Below are positions 1 to 8,447 of a stretch of 57,594 bases of DNA, piece after piece. How positions within the stretch are numbered: position 1 is the stretch's first letter; each line of letters opens with the position of its first letter. This DNA is from an uncultured Phycisphaerales bacterium (GTDB lineage: Bacteria > Planctomycetota > Phycisphaerae > Sedimentisphaerales > Anaerobacaceae), in NCBI GenBank assembly GCA_937927975.1, contig CALEZT010000274.1, positions 1-57,594 on the forward strand, written 5' to 3'. A program made the translations under genes and the position numbers. Under the pieces are notes generated by a model that was not told the origin of the DNA, did not search any database, and saw nothing but the letters and a program-made list of their open reading frames with translations.

Positions 1-41
1 GCTACGTCCCCATCGTCACAAGACAGGGCGCCGCAAAATAG
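1..41 (+). CDS. C-terminal tail of a family-A secreted protein (partial)
   Basis: The first 41 bases read, in frame, YVPIVTRQGAAK followed by TAG. The same ending, GYVPIVTRQE plus a few residues, closes the two intact family-A proteins at 41214 and 45190. The window therefore starts inside the last codons of a third copy of this family. Only the last twelve residues are visible, so the identification rests on that short but distinctive match. The following glycosidase starts 52 bases later on the same strand and may belong to the same unit. The function of the family is unknown. Confidence 0.65.
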   Translation, partial: YVPIVTRQGAAK

Positions 42-93
42 GCTCTTGCCCGCCCACCGCTCTGCCCGGGTTCAACAATATGGAGGGATTCTG

Positions 94-1728
94 ATGGACA
101 TGAAGGTACCGGCAGCAAGAAGAGTGGCGGTTATGGCGGCTGCGGTGGTTATCTCGGCCACGTGGACGACTCGGGTCTGGGCGGCGCCGTCGCCGCACAA
201 GGGGCCGGCGGTGCTTGCGACTGATTCATTCAAGCACCATGTCGACCAATTCAACCGAGACGATGAGGAACTGTACGTCAACAGCATCCCGAATGCGAGA
301 GCGTGGGACTTCCTCAAGGCCAATGTCCCCTTGTTCGAGTGCCCGGACAAGGAGTTCGAGCGTACGTACTATTTCCGCTGGTGGACCTATCGCAAGCACA
401 TCAAGCAAACCTCTGACGGCTGGGTCGTCACCGAGTTCCTGCCGAAGGTGCCCTGGTCGGGAAAGCACAATACGATCTGCTGTCCCGCCGGTCACCATTT
501 CTATGAGGGCCGCTGGATGCGTGATCCGAGCTACCTCAACGATTACGCACGGTTCTGGTTTCACGGCGGAGGAAATCCCCGGCACTATAGTTTCTGGGCC
601 GCCGATGCCATCTACGCCCATTACCTCGTCCATCGCGACAGGCAAGTCACTGTCGATCTGCTCGACGATCTGGTTGCCAATTACGAGGCATGGGAGAAGT
701 CCCGCTTGACGGCCGACGGTCTCTTCTGGCAGATCGACGATCGCGACGGCATGGAGGTTTCTGTCGGAGGCAGCGGCAAGCGGGCTACGATCAACTCGTA
801 CATGTACGGTGATGCGATCGCCATTTCCCGAATCGCAGAACTCGCCGGCAAAGAGGATCTGGTCCGGCGGTTTCGCGAGAAGGCCGCCAGCCTCAGGACG
901 CTGGTCCAAACCCGACTGTGGGACGAGGAGGCCAAGTTCTTCAAGACGCTGCCACGGGAATCGGAAACGCTCGTCGATGTCCGGGAGCAGCACGGTTACA
1001 CGCCCTGGTACTTCTGCCTACCCGAGCCAGGCCGGGGCTACGAGGTGGCCTGGAAGCAGCTCATGGACCCTGAGGGGTTCTATGCGCCGTTTGGCCCAAC
1101 GACCGCCGAGCAGAGACACCCCAAGTTCCGTCTGTCCTATCAAGGGCATGAATGCCAGTGGAATGGCCCCAGTTGGCCCTTTGCGACCTCGGTTACGCTT
1201 ACGGCGATGGCGAACGTCTTGAATAACTACGACCAGGACGCAATCACCCAAGGCGACTACTTCAGAACACTCAAAATCTATGCGAATAGTCATCGTCTCA
1301 CGCGAGAAGATGGTTCCGTCGTTCCGTGGATCGATGAGAATCTGAATCCCCACACAGGGGACTGGATCGCGCGAACGCGTCTGAAGACCTGGAACAACGG
1401 CACCTGGAGCGATCCCAAGGGTGGCAAGGAGCGTGGCAAAGACTACAACCATTCAAGCTTCTGCGATCTGGTCGTCACCGGATTGGTGGGCCTGCGACCC
1501 CGGGCCGACGACATTGTCGAGGTCAATCCGTTGGTCCCCGAGCAGGAATGGAACTGGTTCAGTCTCGATAACGTTGCCTACCACGGTCACATCCTCACGA
1601 TTGTCTGGGATAAGGACGGATCGCGCTATGGCAAGGGGAAAGGCCTGACAGTTCTTGTAGACGGTCGAGCAATCGCGCATTCTGACAAGCTGACGCGTGT
1701 AACGGGTCGTGTCGGCATCCCGCAATAA
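94..1728 (+). CDS. Secreted MGH1-like (alpha/alpha)6-barrel glycoside hydrolase
   Basis: Predicted exported glycosidase of 544 residues. The start is taken at ATG 94, preceded by GGAGGG at 82-87; an upstream TTG at 46 has no ribosome-binding site. Residues 1 to about 31 form a signal peptide (MDMKVPAARR, hydrophobic core, cleavage near VWA-AP). The body matches the mannosylglycerate-hydrolase-like / GH63-GH37 (alpha/alpha)6 toroid group. Visible marks are WNGPSWPFATS near residue 356, typical of this fold, and NHSSFCDLVVTGL near 450 before a C-terminal beta-rich domain. The family acts on alpha-linked oligosaccharides such as mannosylglycerate, trehalose or glucosides; the substrate here cannot be read from sequence. 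It is convergent with the GH78 rhamnosidase, and a hairpin terminator lies between them. A related but broken C-terminus is found at 52281-52633. Confidence 0.72.
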   Translation: MDMKVPAARRVAVMAAAVVISATWTTRVWAAPSPHKGPAVLATDSFKHHVDQFNRDDEELYVNSIPNARAWDFLKANVPLFECPDKEFERTYYFRWWTYRKHIKQTSDGWVVTEFLPKVPWSGKHNTICCPAGHHFYEGRWMRDPSYLNDYARFWFHGGGNPRHYSFWAADAIYAHYLVHRDRQVTVDLLDDLVANYEAWEKSRLTADGLFWQIDDRDGMEVSVGGSGKRATINSYMYGDAIAISRIAELAGKEDLVRRFREKAASLRTLVQTRLWDEEAKFFKTLPRESETLVDVREQHGYTPWYFCLPEPGRGYEVAWKQLMDPEGFYAPFGPTTAEQRHPKFRLSYQGHECQWNGPSWPFATSVTLTAMANVLNNYDQDAITQGDYFRTLKIYANSHRLTREDGSVVPWIDENLNPHTGDWIARTRLKTWNNGTWSDPKGGKERGKDYNHSSFCDLVVTGLVGLRPRADDIVEVNPLVPEQEWNWFSLDNVAYHGHILTIVWDKDGSRYGKGKGLTVLVDGRAIAHSDKLTRVTGRVGIPQ

Positions 1729-1746
1729 CGCGATTTGTTCGTCAGC

Positions 1747-1767
1747 AGGCGGCACACCGCCTATTTT
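1747..1767 (+). terminator. Rho-independent terminator after the MGH1-like gene
   Basis: The perfect stem AGGCGG-CACA-CCGCCT (1747-1762) is followed by ATTTT. It lies 19 bases after the stop codon of the plus-strand glycosidase and 57 bases beyond the stop of the convergent GH78 gene. The T tract is short, so termination may be partial. Confidence 0.55.
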
Positions 1768-1824
1768 GCCGCGCTCCCGACCGGGAATTGCGGCGGTGCG
1801 TCGGCGCCCGGGTCGTACATCCTT

Positions 1825-4623
1825 CTACTGCAAAAGCAAGAACCGGTATCGGCCGGAAGCGAGTCGAAACGTCACAAGACCAGCTCGTTCGGCGATCGCT
1901 TCCACTCCTTCGACGACGCCCAACGGGCGCTCGCTTTCGGTGATGGCGTTCGCGGATGCCGCAGGCAGGCCGACTTCCGCCGTGCTGCCGACCGGCAACT
2001 CGACCGTCCAGGCGATGCGGCCGCCGGTCCGCCGCCAGTTCGAGATCACGGGGCCGCGTACGGTGTTGATGCGGCAGTTGACCCACTCCAGTCCCTCGAC
2101 GAATCGGGGATGCAGCAGGATGCGGTCGAAACCGACGGCGTCGGGGGCCGGCTCGATGCCTCCGAGCCAGTTGTAGAACCACTGGCTGACGGAGCCGAAC
2201 ATCGGATGATTGTGGCTGAATGTGTTGTCGCTGAACTTCCAGTGCTCCCAGAGGGTGGTGGCGCCTTGCGCCAGCATGTTCCCCCAGCCCGGGAAATCGC
2301 GCTGATTGACGACACGGTACGCTGTTTCGATCTGGCCTTCGCGACTCAACACGTTCAGCATGAAGTTGGTGCCGAAGATGCCGGTGGTCAGGTGCCCGTC
2401 GTGTTTGTCTTCGATGTCATGCACCAGACGCTTCAGGGCCGCCGGGCGTTCGTCGTCGGGCAGCATGTCCAAGGCCAGGGCGAACGCCTGAACGCCCTGG
2501 ATGCCCGAGGCAACCACGCCGGTCCCTGCGGACAAGAATTCGTGTGTATAGGCTGCCTTGATTCGTTCGACCAGGCGCTCGTATTCATCGGCATTCTCGG
2601 TCCTGCCAAGGATGCTCGCCAGACGCGACAGCAGACGCGCCGACTCGCAGTACAGCGGCGTGACCATCGGTGCGGTCTTTTCGCCTTCCAGACATTCATG
2701 ATCGTGCAGCCCTTCTCTCACGACGAAATCCTTCGTCTGCGATTGCACCAGGTCCAGCCACCGCTTGCTCGTGGCGTACTGTTCTTCCACGATCCGGCGA
2801 TCCCCGTAGTAGCGGTAGAGCTGCGCTTGCAGGAGCGGATGCGCCATGGCCCACCCCACGCCGCAGTACTGGATGCCGACGTAAGGGGCTGTGTCCGTGA
2901 GCATGCCGTCATCGAGGGCGCTGTCGTGCCAGTCCCTCGCCGCCTTGGCGTAGAAGCCGGCCATGTCGTAATTCAGCATGAAGGCGTCGCTGGTGGCGAC
3001 CAGATCGCCGCCGTAGCCGAAACGCTCGCGATGGGGGCAATCCGACTGTACGCCGAATACGTTGCTCAGGAAGGTCCACTGGCACATTTCCTGGATACGG
3101 TTAAACAGGTCATTCGAGCATTCGAAGGAACCCACGGGTCTCACGTCGCAATTCAGCTGCAGTCCGTCGATGCTGTCCAGGGTCGGCGGTTTCGATAGTC
3201 CCGCGATCTCGACGTAGCGGAAGGCATGGAACGTGAAGCGGGGGGTATACGTCTGGGGCTCAACGCCCTTGGTTATGTATGTGTCCGTCTGCCAGGCGAC
3301 TCCAGGAGGGCCCGGATGATCGGGCGGGGTCGGCTTGCCCTTGATCTGGCCGCATACGCTGGTCATCGGGTTGAGGGTGCCGTCGGGGTGCAGCAACTCG
3401 CCGTAGCGGATGTAGATTCTGGTCCCTTCGGGCTCATCGAATCGGAAACGGGCCCAACCGGCAAAATTCTGTCCCATGTCCACGATGTAGACGCCCGGCT
3501 GGGGCTCGGTGACGCGCACCGGCTTGAGGTGTTTCGTGATCCTGATGGGCGGCAGAGGCGTTGCTTCCAACATCCCTCCTGGTTCGAGGGCTTTCTGAAC
3601 CGATGTCCAGGCGTCGTCGTCGAATTCAGGTCGGTCCCAGCCGGGGACCTCCCTGCGCGCGTCGTATTTCTCACCCAGGAAGATGCTGTTGCGGAGGATC
3701 GGACCCGGCGCCCATTTCCAGGTGGCATCGCTGACAACCGCTGTGCGGGAGCCATCTGCATATTCGATATTGAGCTGGGCAATGAAACGCGGACGACCGA
3801 CCGGCAGATGTTCGCGCAGGTTCCTGCGTCCCCACATCCGCAGGGGCAGCAGATTGTACCACCCGTTTCCAAGGGTCACCCCGAGACAGTTGGCGCCGTC
3901 TGCAAGCTGTTGGGTCACGTCGTACGTGCTGTAGAACACGCGTTTGTCGTACCGTGTCCAAATGGGATCGAGCTGGCGATCTCCGACAATCCCGCCATTG
4001 AGGCTCGCCTGGTAGTAGCCGAGTCCGCTGATGTACAGCCGGGCGCGACTGACCGGGCCCGTCAGGCGGAACGTCTTGCGAAAGAGCGGGGCGGGGTCGT
4101 CCTCGTAGAAACCTGCCTCCTCTTCGGGCAGCGCTTTGCCATCGTAGATCCACTGCCCCCTCCAATCGTCCTTCTCCAGCAAGCCCATTTCCCAGGTCGA
4201 CGGGGCGCTCCATTCGGTTGCCTGATCGTCCTTGTCCCAGGCCCTGACCTTCCAATAGACGCGTTGTCCCGAGCGTAATTGCGTTCCGGAGTATTCGCAG
4301 TTGATGTTCTGCGCCGAGCCGATCTTCCCACTGTCCCACAGCGTGCCTTTGTCGTCGCGGAGTGCATCCAGGGACTCCGCCACGACGATCTGATACGCGG
4401 TTTGTCTTTGCCCTCGAACGGGCGATTCCAGTGTCCAACTCAGACGCGGCGCCCGTTGGTCGATGCCAAGCGGGTTGTCCTGGTACTCACACTGCGTTTG
4501 GCCGATCTGAAGCGGCGCAGCTCCCCGGACCTGCCCACCCGGGGCCACCAGGGCGGTCAGGCACGCCCACAGGCACACCAGGGTCAATCGGCATCTGTCA
4601 TGTAGCAACCTCTCTGGTCTCAT
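1825..4623 (-). CDS. Secreted GH78 alpha-L-rhamnosidase
   Basis: Hydrolyses terminal alpha-L-rhamnosyl linkages from glycans or glycosides, probably in the periplasm or outside. It has 932 residues, a normal length for GH78. Residues 1-35 form a signal peptide ending near VRGAAP. An N-terminal Ig-like domain begins with LRCEYQxNPLGID-type sequence (here TQCEYQDNPLGID). A beta-sandwich region follows, then the (alpha/alpha)6 catalytic barrel with DCPHRERFGYGGD at about 526-538, which holds the Asp/Glu/Asp set of the family. GATTLWEHW near 787 carries the conserved later Glu. The C-terminal beta domain is complete. It is divergent from the sulfatase at 4800, and a palindromic operator (4731-4740) sits between the two starts with a possible minus-strand promoter. 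Rhamnose release next to sulfatases fits a sulfated rhamnose-containing glycan. Family assignment is strong; linkage specificity is unknown. Confidence 0.92.
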   Translation of the reverse strand: MRPERLLHDRCRLTLVCLWACLTALVAPGGQVRGAAPLQIGQTQCEYQDNPLGIDQRAPRLSWTLESPVRGQRQTAYQIVVAESLDALRDDKGTLWDSGKIGSAQNINCEYSGTQLRSGQRVYWKVRAWDKDDQATEWSAPSTWEMGLLEKDDWRGQWIYDGKALPEEEAGFYEDDPAPLFRKTFRLTGPVSRARLYISGLGYYQASLNGGIVGDRQLDPIWTRYDKRVFYSTYDVTQQLADGANCLGVTLGNGWYNLLPLRMWGRRNLREHLPVGRPRFIAQLNIEYADGSRTAVVSDATWKWAPGPILRNSIFLGEKYDARREVPGWDRPEFDDDAWTSVQKALEPGGMLEATPLPPIRITKHLKPVRVTEPQPGVYIVDMGQNFAGWARFRFDEPEGTRIYIRYGELLHPDGTLNPMTSVCGQIKGKPTPPDHPGPPGVAWQTDTYITKGVEPQTYTPRFTFHAFRYVEIAGLSKPPTLDSIDGLQLNCDVRPVGSFECSNDLFNRIQEMCQWTFLSNVFGVQSDCPHRERFGYGGDLVATSDAFMLNYDMAGFYAKAARDWHDSALDDGMLTDTAPYVGIQYCGVGWAMAHPLLQAQLYRYYGDRRIVEEQYATSKRWLDLVQSQTKDFVVREGLHDHECLEGEKTAPMVTPLYCESARLLSRLASILGRTENADEYERLVERIKAAYTHEFLSAGTGVVASGIQGVQAFALALDMLPDDERPAALKRLVHDIEDKHDGHLTTGIFGTNFMLNVLSREGQIETAYRVVNQRDFPGWGNMLAQGATTLWEHWKFSDNTFSHNHPMFGSVSQWFYNWLGGIEPAPDAVGFDRILLHPRFVEGLEWVNCRINTVRGPVISNWRRTGGRIAWTVELPVGSTAEVGLPAASANAITESERPLGVVEGVEAIAERAGLVTFRLASGRYRFLLLQ

Positions 4624-4711
4624 ATGCGTCCTTTGCTCAGTGCGTCGATTCGTCTGAAGATGCAGAGCCCTATCGGGAAGCCCCTGCGGCGATCATGCGA
4701 CGACGGTCTGC

Positions 4712-4759
4712 ATCCTACCAAAAAGTGCTATTGTGCACAATCGAATTGTCTGGTACCCT
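4712..4759. promoter_or_regulatory. Divergent promoter pair sharing the palindromic operator TTGTGCACAA
   Basis: CTATTGTGCACAATCG spans 4728-4743 with the perfect palindrome TTGTGCACAA at 4731-4740. On the plus strand TTGTGC (4731-4736) is followed after 17 bases by TACCCT (4754-4759), 41 bases before the sulfatase start. On the minus strand the mirror TTGTGC (4740-4735) is followed after 17 bases by TAGGAT (4717-4712), facing GH78. The same palindrome and spacing recur at 16681, 26123 and 31972. The -10 hexamers here are the weakest of the set. Confidence 0.6.
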
Positions 4760-4799
4760 GGGTACTCGATTGCTCAGCGAAATCGCCAGGAGGTCCGTT

Positions 4800-6338
4800 A
4801 TGCAGCAGTCAAGACGACAGTTCCTTGGGACCATCGCCGCGGGCGCTTTCTCTATCGGTATGCCCGCGCGAGAATCCTGCATGGGAGCACGGTCCGCTGA
4901 TTCAGACAAGAGAAGGCCGCCCAACATCATCCTGATCAACACGGACGATCTGGGCTATGCCGGGATTGGGTGCTATGGTCAGCAGCTCATCCAAACCCCT
5001 CGCATTGACAGAATGGCGTCAGAAGGCATGCGGTTCACCGACTTCTACGCCGCAAACACGGTATGCGTGCCGTCTCGCTGCGGCCTGATCACCGGCTTGC
5101 ATCCCGGGCACGCGGGAATCCGGGACAACTTCCTGCCGCACGTCGATCTCAAACTCGAAAACGGCGGGGGATATATGGAGGAGTACCCGCAAGGCATCTG
5201 GCCGCCCACGGTCACGACGTTGGGACAGGTCCTCAAGAACGCAGGGTACCGAACTGCTCAATTCGGCAAACTAGAGGCAGGAATCCCGATGCCGCCGGGG
5301 AAGATGACCGCGCACGGTTGGGACTACTGGATCGGTTTTCGCAGTACGGGCGCAGCCTTCCAGTATTACCCCGTGTCGATGTGGAGAAACGACGAGGAGG
5401 TCGTCTTTGAGGCGAACAAGGTCGCCGAGGTGCGAAGGCCAGGGATCGTGGGCGGCAAGGGGATCTACTCACAAGACCTGTTCGTTAAGGACCTGCTCCG
5501 TTTCATGCGAGAAAACAAGGACGAACCATTCTTCATCTACTTCCCTACGCAAGTCCCGCACGGCCGCTCCCCTCTCGATGGCGATGAAATCCAGGTTCCT
5601 GACCTCGGTCCCTATGCCGAGCGCCCCTGGACCCATCTCGAAAAGCTGTACGCGGCCATGCTCACCCGCTTCGACGCTCATGTCGGCCAAATCATCGACC
5701 AGTTGCGGGAACTCGGGATTGACCAGAACACCATCATTTTCTTCACCAGCGACAACGGCGACGAAAACAGCTACTACAAGTACACGAATCGTTTCCGGGC
5801 CACCGGACCGCTGCGTGGCAAGAAACGATTTCTGTACGAAGGAGGCATTCGGGTGCCGATGATCGTCCGCTGGCCCGGGCACGTCCCGGCCGGACAGACC
5901 AGTGACCTGCCCTGGGCGGCGTGGGACCTCATGGCCACGTTTGCCGAACTGGCGGGCGTGGAACGTCCGACGCACACCGACGGGATCTCGGTCGTCCCCA
6001 GCCTGCTGGGTCGCCCGGACCGGCAGGAAGCTCGTGAGTACCTCTACTGGGAGTGCAACCAGGCCAAACAGCAGGCGGTTCGAATGGGCCGCTGGAAAGC
6101 GGTCCGATTCGGCGGCACGCAGGAGCCGATCGAGCTCCACGACCTGAGTGTGGACATCGGGGAGAGCCATAACATTGCCGCGGATCACCCCGACGTCGTC
6201 GCGAAGATGCGGGGGATCATGATACAAGCCCGTGAAGGGTCGGAGTACAGCAAATACTGGCCGCTGCCCGAGCATCGTCGCAACGACATCAAATGGGATC
6301 AGTGGATATTCAATCAGCTCGAAAACGGCATACGATAG
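4800..6338 (+). CDS. Tat-exported type I sulfatase (CVPSR)
   Basis: Removes sulfate esters from sugars in the periplasm. It has 512 residues. Start ATG 4800 is preceded by AGGAGG at 4788-4793, and the N-terminus SRRQFLG followed by a hydrophobic stretch is a Tat signal. PNIILINTDDLGY carries the metal-binding Asp pair. CVPSR with Cys89 is the C-x-P-S-R motif whose Cys is converted to formylglycine, so activity needs a maturase, which is not in this window. The later TSDNGDE segment supplies further calcium ligands, and the C-terminal subdomain (near LYWECNQAKQQAVRMGRWKAV) is complete. It stands alone behind the shared palindromic promoter and is divergent from GH78, so the two may be induced together. 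The S1 subfamily and therefore the sulfated sugar cannot be assigned by eye. Confidence 0.93.
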   Translation: MQQSRRQFLGTIAAGAFSIGMPARESCMGARSADSDKRRPPNIILINTDDLGYAGIGCYGQQLIQTPRIDRMASEGMRFTDFYAANTVCVPSRCGLITGLHPGHAGIRDNFLPHVDLKLENGGGYMEEYPQGIWPPTVTTLGQVLKNAGYRTAQFGKLEAGIPMPPGKMTAHGWDYWIGFRSTGAAFQYYPVSMWRNDEEVVFEANKVAEVRRPGIVGGKGIYSQDLFVKDLLRFMRENKDEPFFIYFPTQVPHGRSPLDGDEIQVPDLGPYAERPWTHLEKLYAAMLTRFDAHVGQIIDQLRELGIDQNTIIFFTSDNGDENSYYKYTNRFRATGPLRGKKRFLYEGGIRVPMIVRWPGHVPAGQTSDLPWAAWDLMATFAELAGVERPTHTDGISVVPSLLGRPDRQEAREYLYWECNQAKQQAVRMGRWKAVRFGGTQEPIELHDLSVDIGESHNIAADHPDVVAKMRGIMIQAREGSEYSKYWPLPEHRRNDIKWDQWIFNQLENGIR

Positions 6339-6507
6339 CACCCGACGAACGCCGCCCGACCCTGGGCTGTGCCCTCGGCTGGAGCCAAAGAAGTACGGAC
6401 AGAAAGGGAAGTTCTCCCTGGTCGTATCGTGAAGTACTGCGAACAACAGGGTGCTCTCCCGGTGGAACCGCGCGAGGAGACGGCGTCGCCGGGCACTGGT
6501 TGTCCAA

Positions 6508-8355
6508 TCAGGGGGACCCCGAAATTGCCTTGGTCAGAGCTTCGACACCGCCCACGACCGGCAGTGTGACGGACGTTGCATCAAGGTCGACGGTCAATTC
6601 CGTACCTGGCGGCGACCAGAGCGTGAAGTCCCTGTCGCTCGAGAAGATCATCATGGCGATCCGTTTCCCCACGGGAATGATCTGGTCGTCCGACTGGAGG
6701 TCGAAGGTCATCTCATAGAATCGTCCGGGGACGAGGGGTTCGCTCTCCGAAAGCGAGCGGTAGTTCTGCGGGTCGGCCCAGCCGCGCGTAATGATATTGT
6801 CGGTGATTTTCGCGTCCCTGCCTTCAGTCCACGGAAGCGAGATCAGCCAGATCGACAGGTTCACAGCGGGCCTGGTGGCCGCGAGCCGGATAGTCACGCT
6901 CGGTGTTCCGGACAGATGGACTGCCTCCGTCAGTTCCGGCGTGGCGTAGAGCAGACGGTGGTGCGTCCATTCCGCCTGTGCCAGCATGGCTCCGCTAAAA
7001 GAGTAGTTGTCCACCAACGTTTCCGTACCTTGCCTCGGTGGCGTGGCGGCGGTCAACTGACCTCGCTCTGGGGCGCCCGCGAGGAGATGGACCACGACGG
7101 GAACTGCTGTAGGGTTGGGATAATCCTCATACGGGGTCGGTTCATCCCTCTTGGCGTCTTCCCGCACAATCCAGGCTCGTGGCCCGATTTCTACCCCATT
7201 CTCAACCCCGTGGAGATAGTGTGCGAACCATCGGTTCATCATCGCGGCCGGCGGCGGCCCGCCGTGACCGCCCTGGTGGTAATAGACTTGCGCAGGCACG
7301 CCCTTCGCTTTCAGGGCTTGATAGATGCGATTGCTGTGTTCAGGCACGACATTCCAGTCGTTGAACGCATGCGCCATCAGCACGGCGGCCTTGAGCGGGC
7401 CAAGATCTCGCAGGTAATCGCGCCGGGCCCAGAACTCGTTATAGTCGCCGGTCAAGCGATCAAGCCCGTTGGCCATCTCTCGGTCCCGGATATTGCAGTC
7501 GCAGTATGCGCGCCTTTGCGGGTCGCCGCTGTTGACGTAATCGTACATGTAGTCAATGTCTTCGCCCAGAAAGCCAAGCGGGTGTCGGACGAGTCCGTTC
7601 GAACGGTAGTAGTGGTAAGGGGATGTATTCGGTGCGACGGGGATGATCACCTCGAGCCCGTCGACTCCTGTCGTCGCGGCGGCCAGGGCCAGCGTGCCGG
7701 GATGGGACGTGCCGGTCATGCCCACCTTGCCCGTGCACCAGTAGGCGACGACGGGCTCGTTGCCGTCGGGAGAGGTGAATCCCCTGGCTCGGCCGTTGAG
7801 CCAGTCGATCACGGCCTTGGGCGCGAGGGATTCGTTGTCGGCCCCGATCGTGGGGCAGCCTTGCGATAACCCGGTCCCCGGCGACGACGAATGCACGACG
7901 GCGTAGCCGTGAGGCACCCATTCGTTTACGAGGGCCTTGGAGATGACCGGACGTGTCTCTTTGCGTTTGATCGCGGGTGGATGCTTGCGCTGGGGAGGAG
8001 TCGCTCCCGGTTCATGCCGCACATCCCAGAAGAACTCCCTCGCGGTGGAGCTGGTGCCTCCGAAGTACGGACTGGAGATGTAGATCACGGGGAGTTTGAG
8101 GTCCTGGGTTTCCGTCTGTCGAGGCCGGGCAACGTCCACGTGCATCCGATCGGGTCTGCCGTCGCCGTCGCTGTCGAACACCGTTTCTACCCAGAGATCG
8201 TGACGGATCCAAAGGTCGGGATCCTCGAATTCAGGGATGACCTTTGTCTGGCCGTCAACGACGATGGGGACTGTCAGCTCATCAGGTCGTGCCGCAGCGG
8301 CGCTGAGCCATACCAGCCATAGGAATACGATCATGTACAGACGCCTTGCTTCCAT
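6508..8355 (-). CDS. Secreted S15-family (CocE/NonD) Xaa-Pro dipeptidyl-peptidase-like hydrolase
   Basis: Alpha/beta hydrolase of the X-Pro dipeptidyl-peptidase S15 / cocaine-esterase group, 615 residues. Start ATG 8355 is chosen because it follows GAGAGGTGG and gives a signal peptide (MEARRLYMIVFLWLVWLSAAAA); a longer reading would run into the S9 gene upstream. The nucleophile Ser sits in GMTGTSHPG near residue 214. NDWNV and QGGHGG carry the likely acid and His. The C-terminal jelly-roll (PepX_C) begins near YATPELTEAVHLSG. Family members release N-terminal dipeptides ending in proline or act as acyl esterases; sequence alone does not decide. It is last in a five-gene minus-strand cluster with two S9 peptidases, a sulfatase and a family-B protein. 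Confidence 0.85.
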   Translation of the reverse strand: MEARRLYMIVFLWLVWLSAAAARPDELTVPIVVDGQTKVIPEFEDPDLWIRHDLWVETVFDSDGDGRPDRMHVDVARPRQTETQDLKLPVIYISSPYFGGTSSTAREFFWDVRHEPGATPPQRKHPPAIKRKETRPVISKALVNEWVPHGYAVVHSSSPGTGLSQGCPTIGADNESLAPKAVIDWLNGRARGFTSPDGNEPVVAYWCTGKVGMTGTSHPGTLALAAATTGVDGLEVIIPVAPNTSPYHYYRSNGLVRHPLGFLGEDIDYMYDYVNSGDPQRRAYCDCNIRDREMANGLDRLTGDYNEFWARRDYLRDLGPLKAAVLMAHAFNDWNVVPEHSNRIYQALKAKGVPAQVYYHQGGHGGPPPAAMMNRWFAHYLHGVENGVEIGPRAWIVREDAKRDEPTPYEDYPNPTAVPVVVHLLAGAPERGQLTAATPPRQGTETLVDNYSFSGAMLAQAEWTHHRLLYATPELTEAVHLSGTPSVTIRLAATRPAVNLSIWLISLPWTEGRDAKITDNIITRGWADPQNYRSLSESEPLVPGRFYEMTFDLQSDDQIIPVGKRIAMMIFSSDRDFTLWSPPGTELTVDLDATSVTLPVVGGVEALTKAISGSP

Positions 8356-8447
8356 ATCCACCTCTCGTTCGAACTCCTTACGATAGTGCGGCATCTTCCC
8401 GATCCGAATGGCGTGCCCGCCGGGCAATCTTGGCCATTCTTGTATCG

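Noticed and set aside
1735..3198. Long open frame on the plus strand opposite the GH78 gene
   Set aside because: Its translation is low-complexity and unlike any family, it has no ribosome-binding site, and the opposite strand encodes an unmistakable GH78 enzyme. High GC content makes such antisense frames common here.
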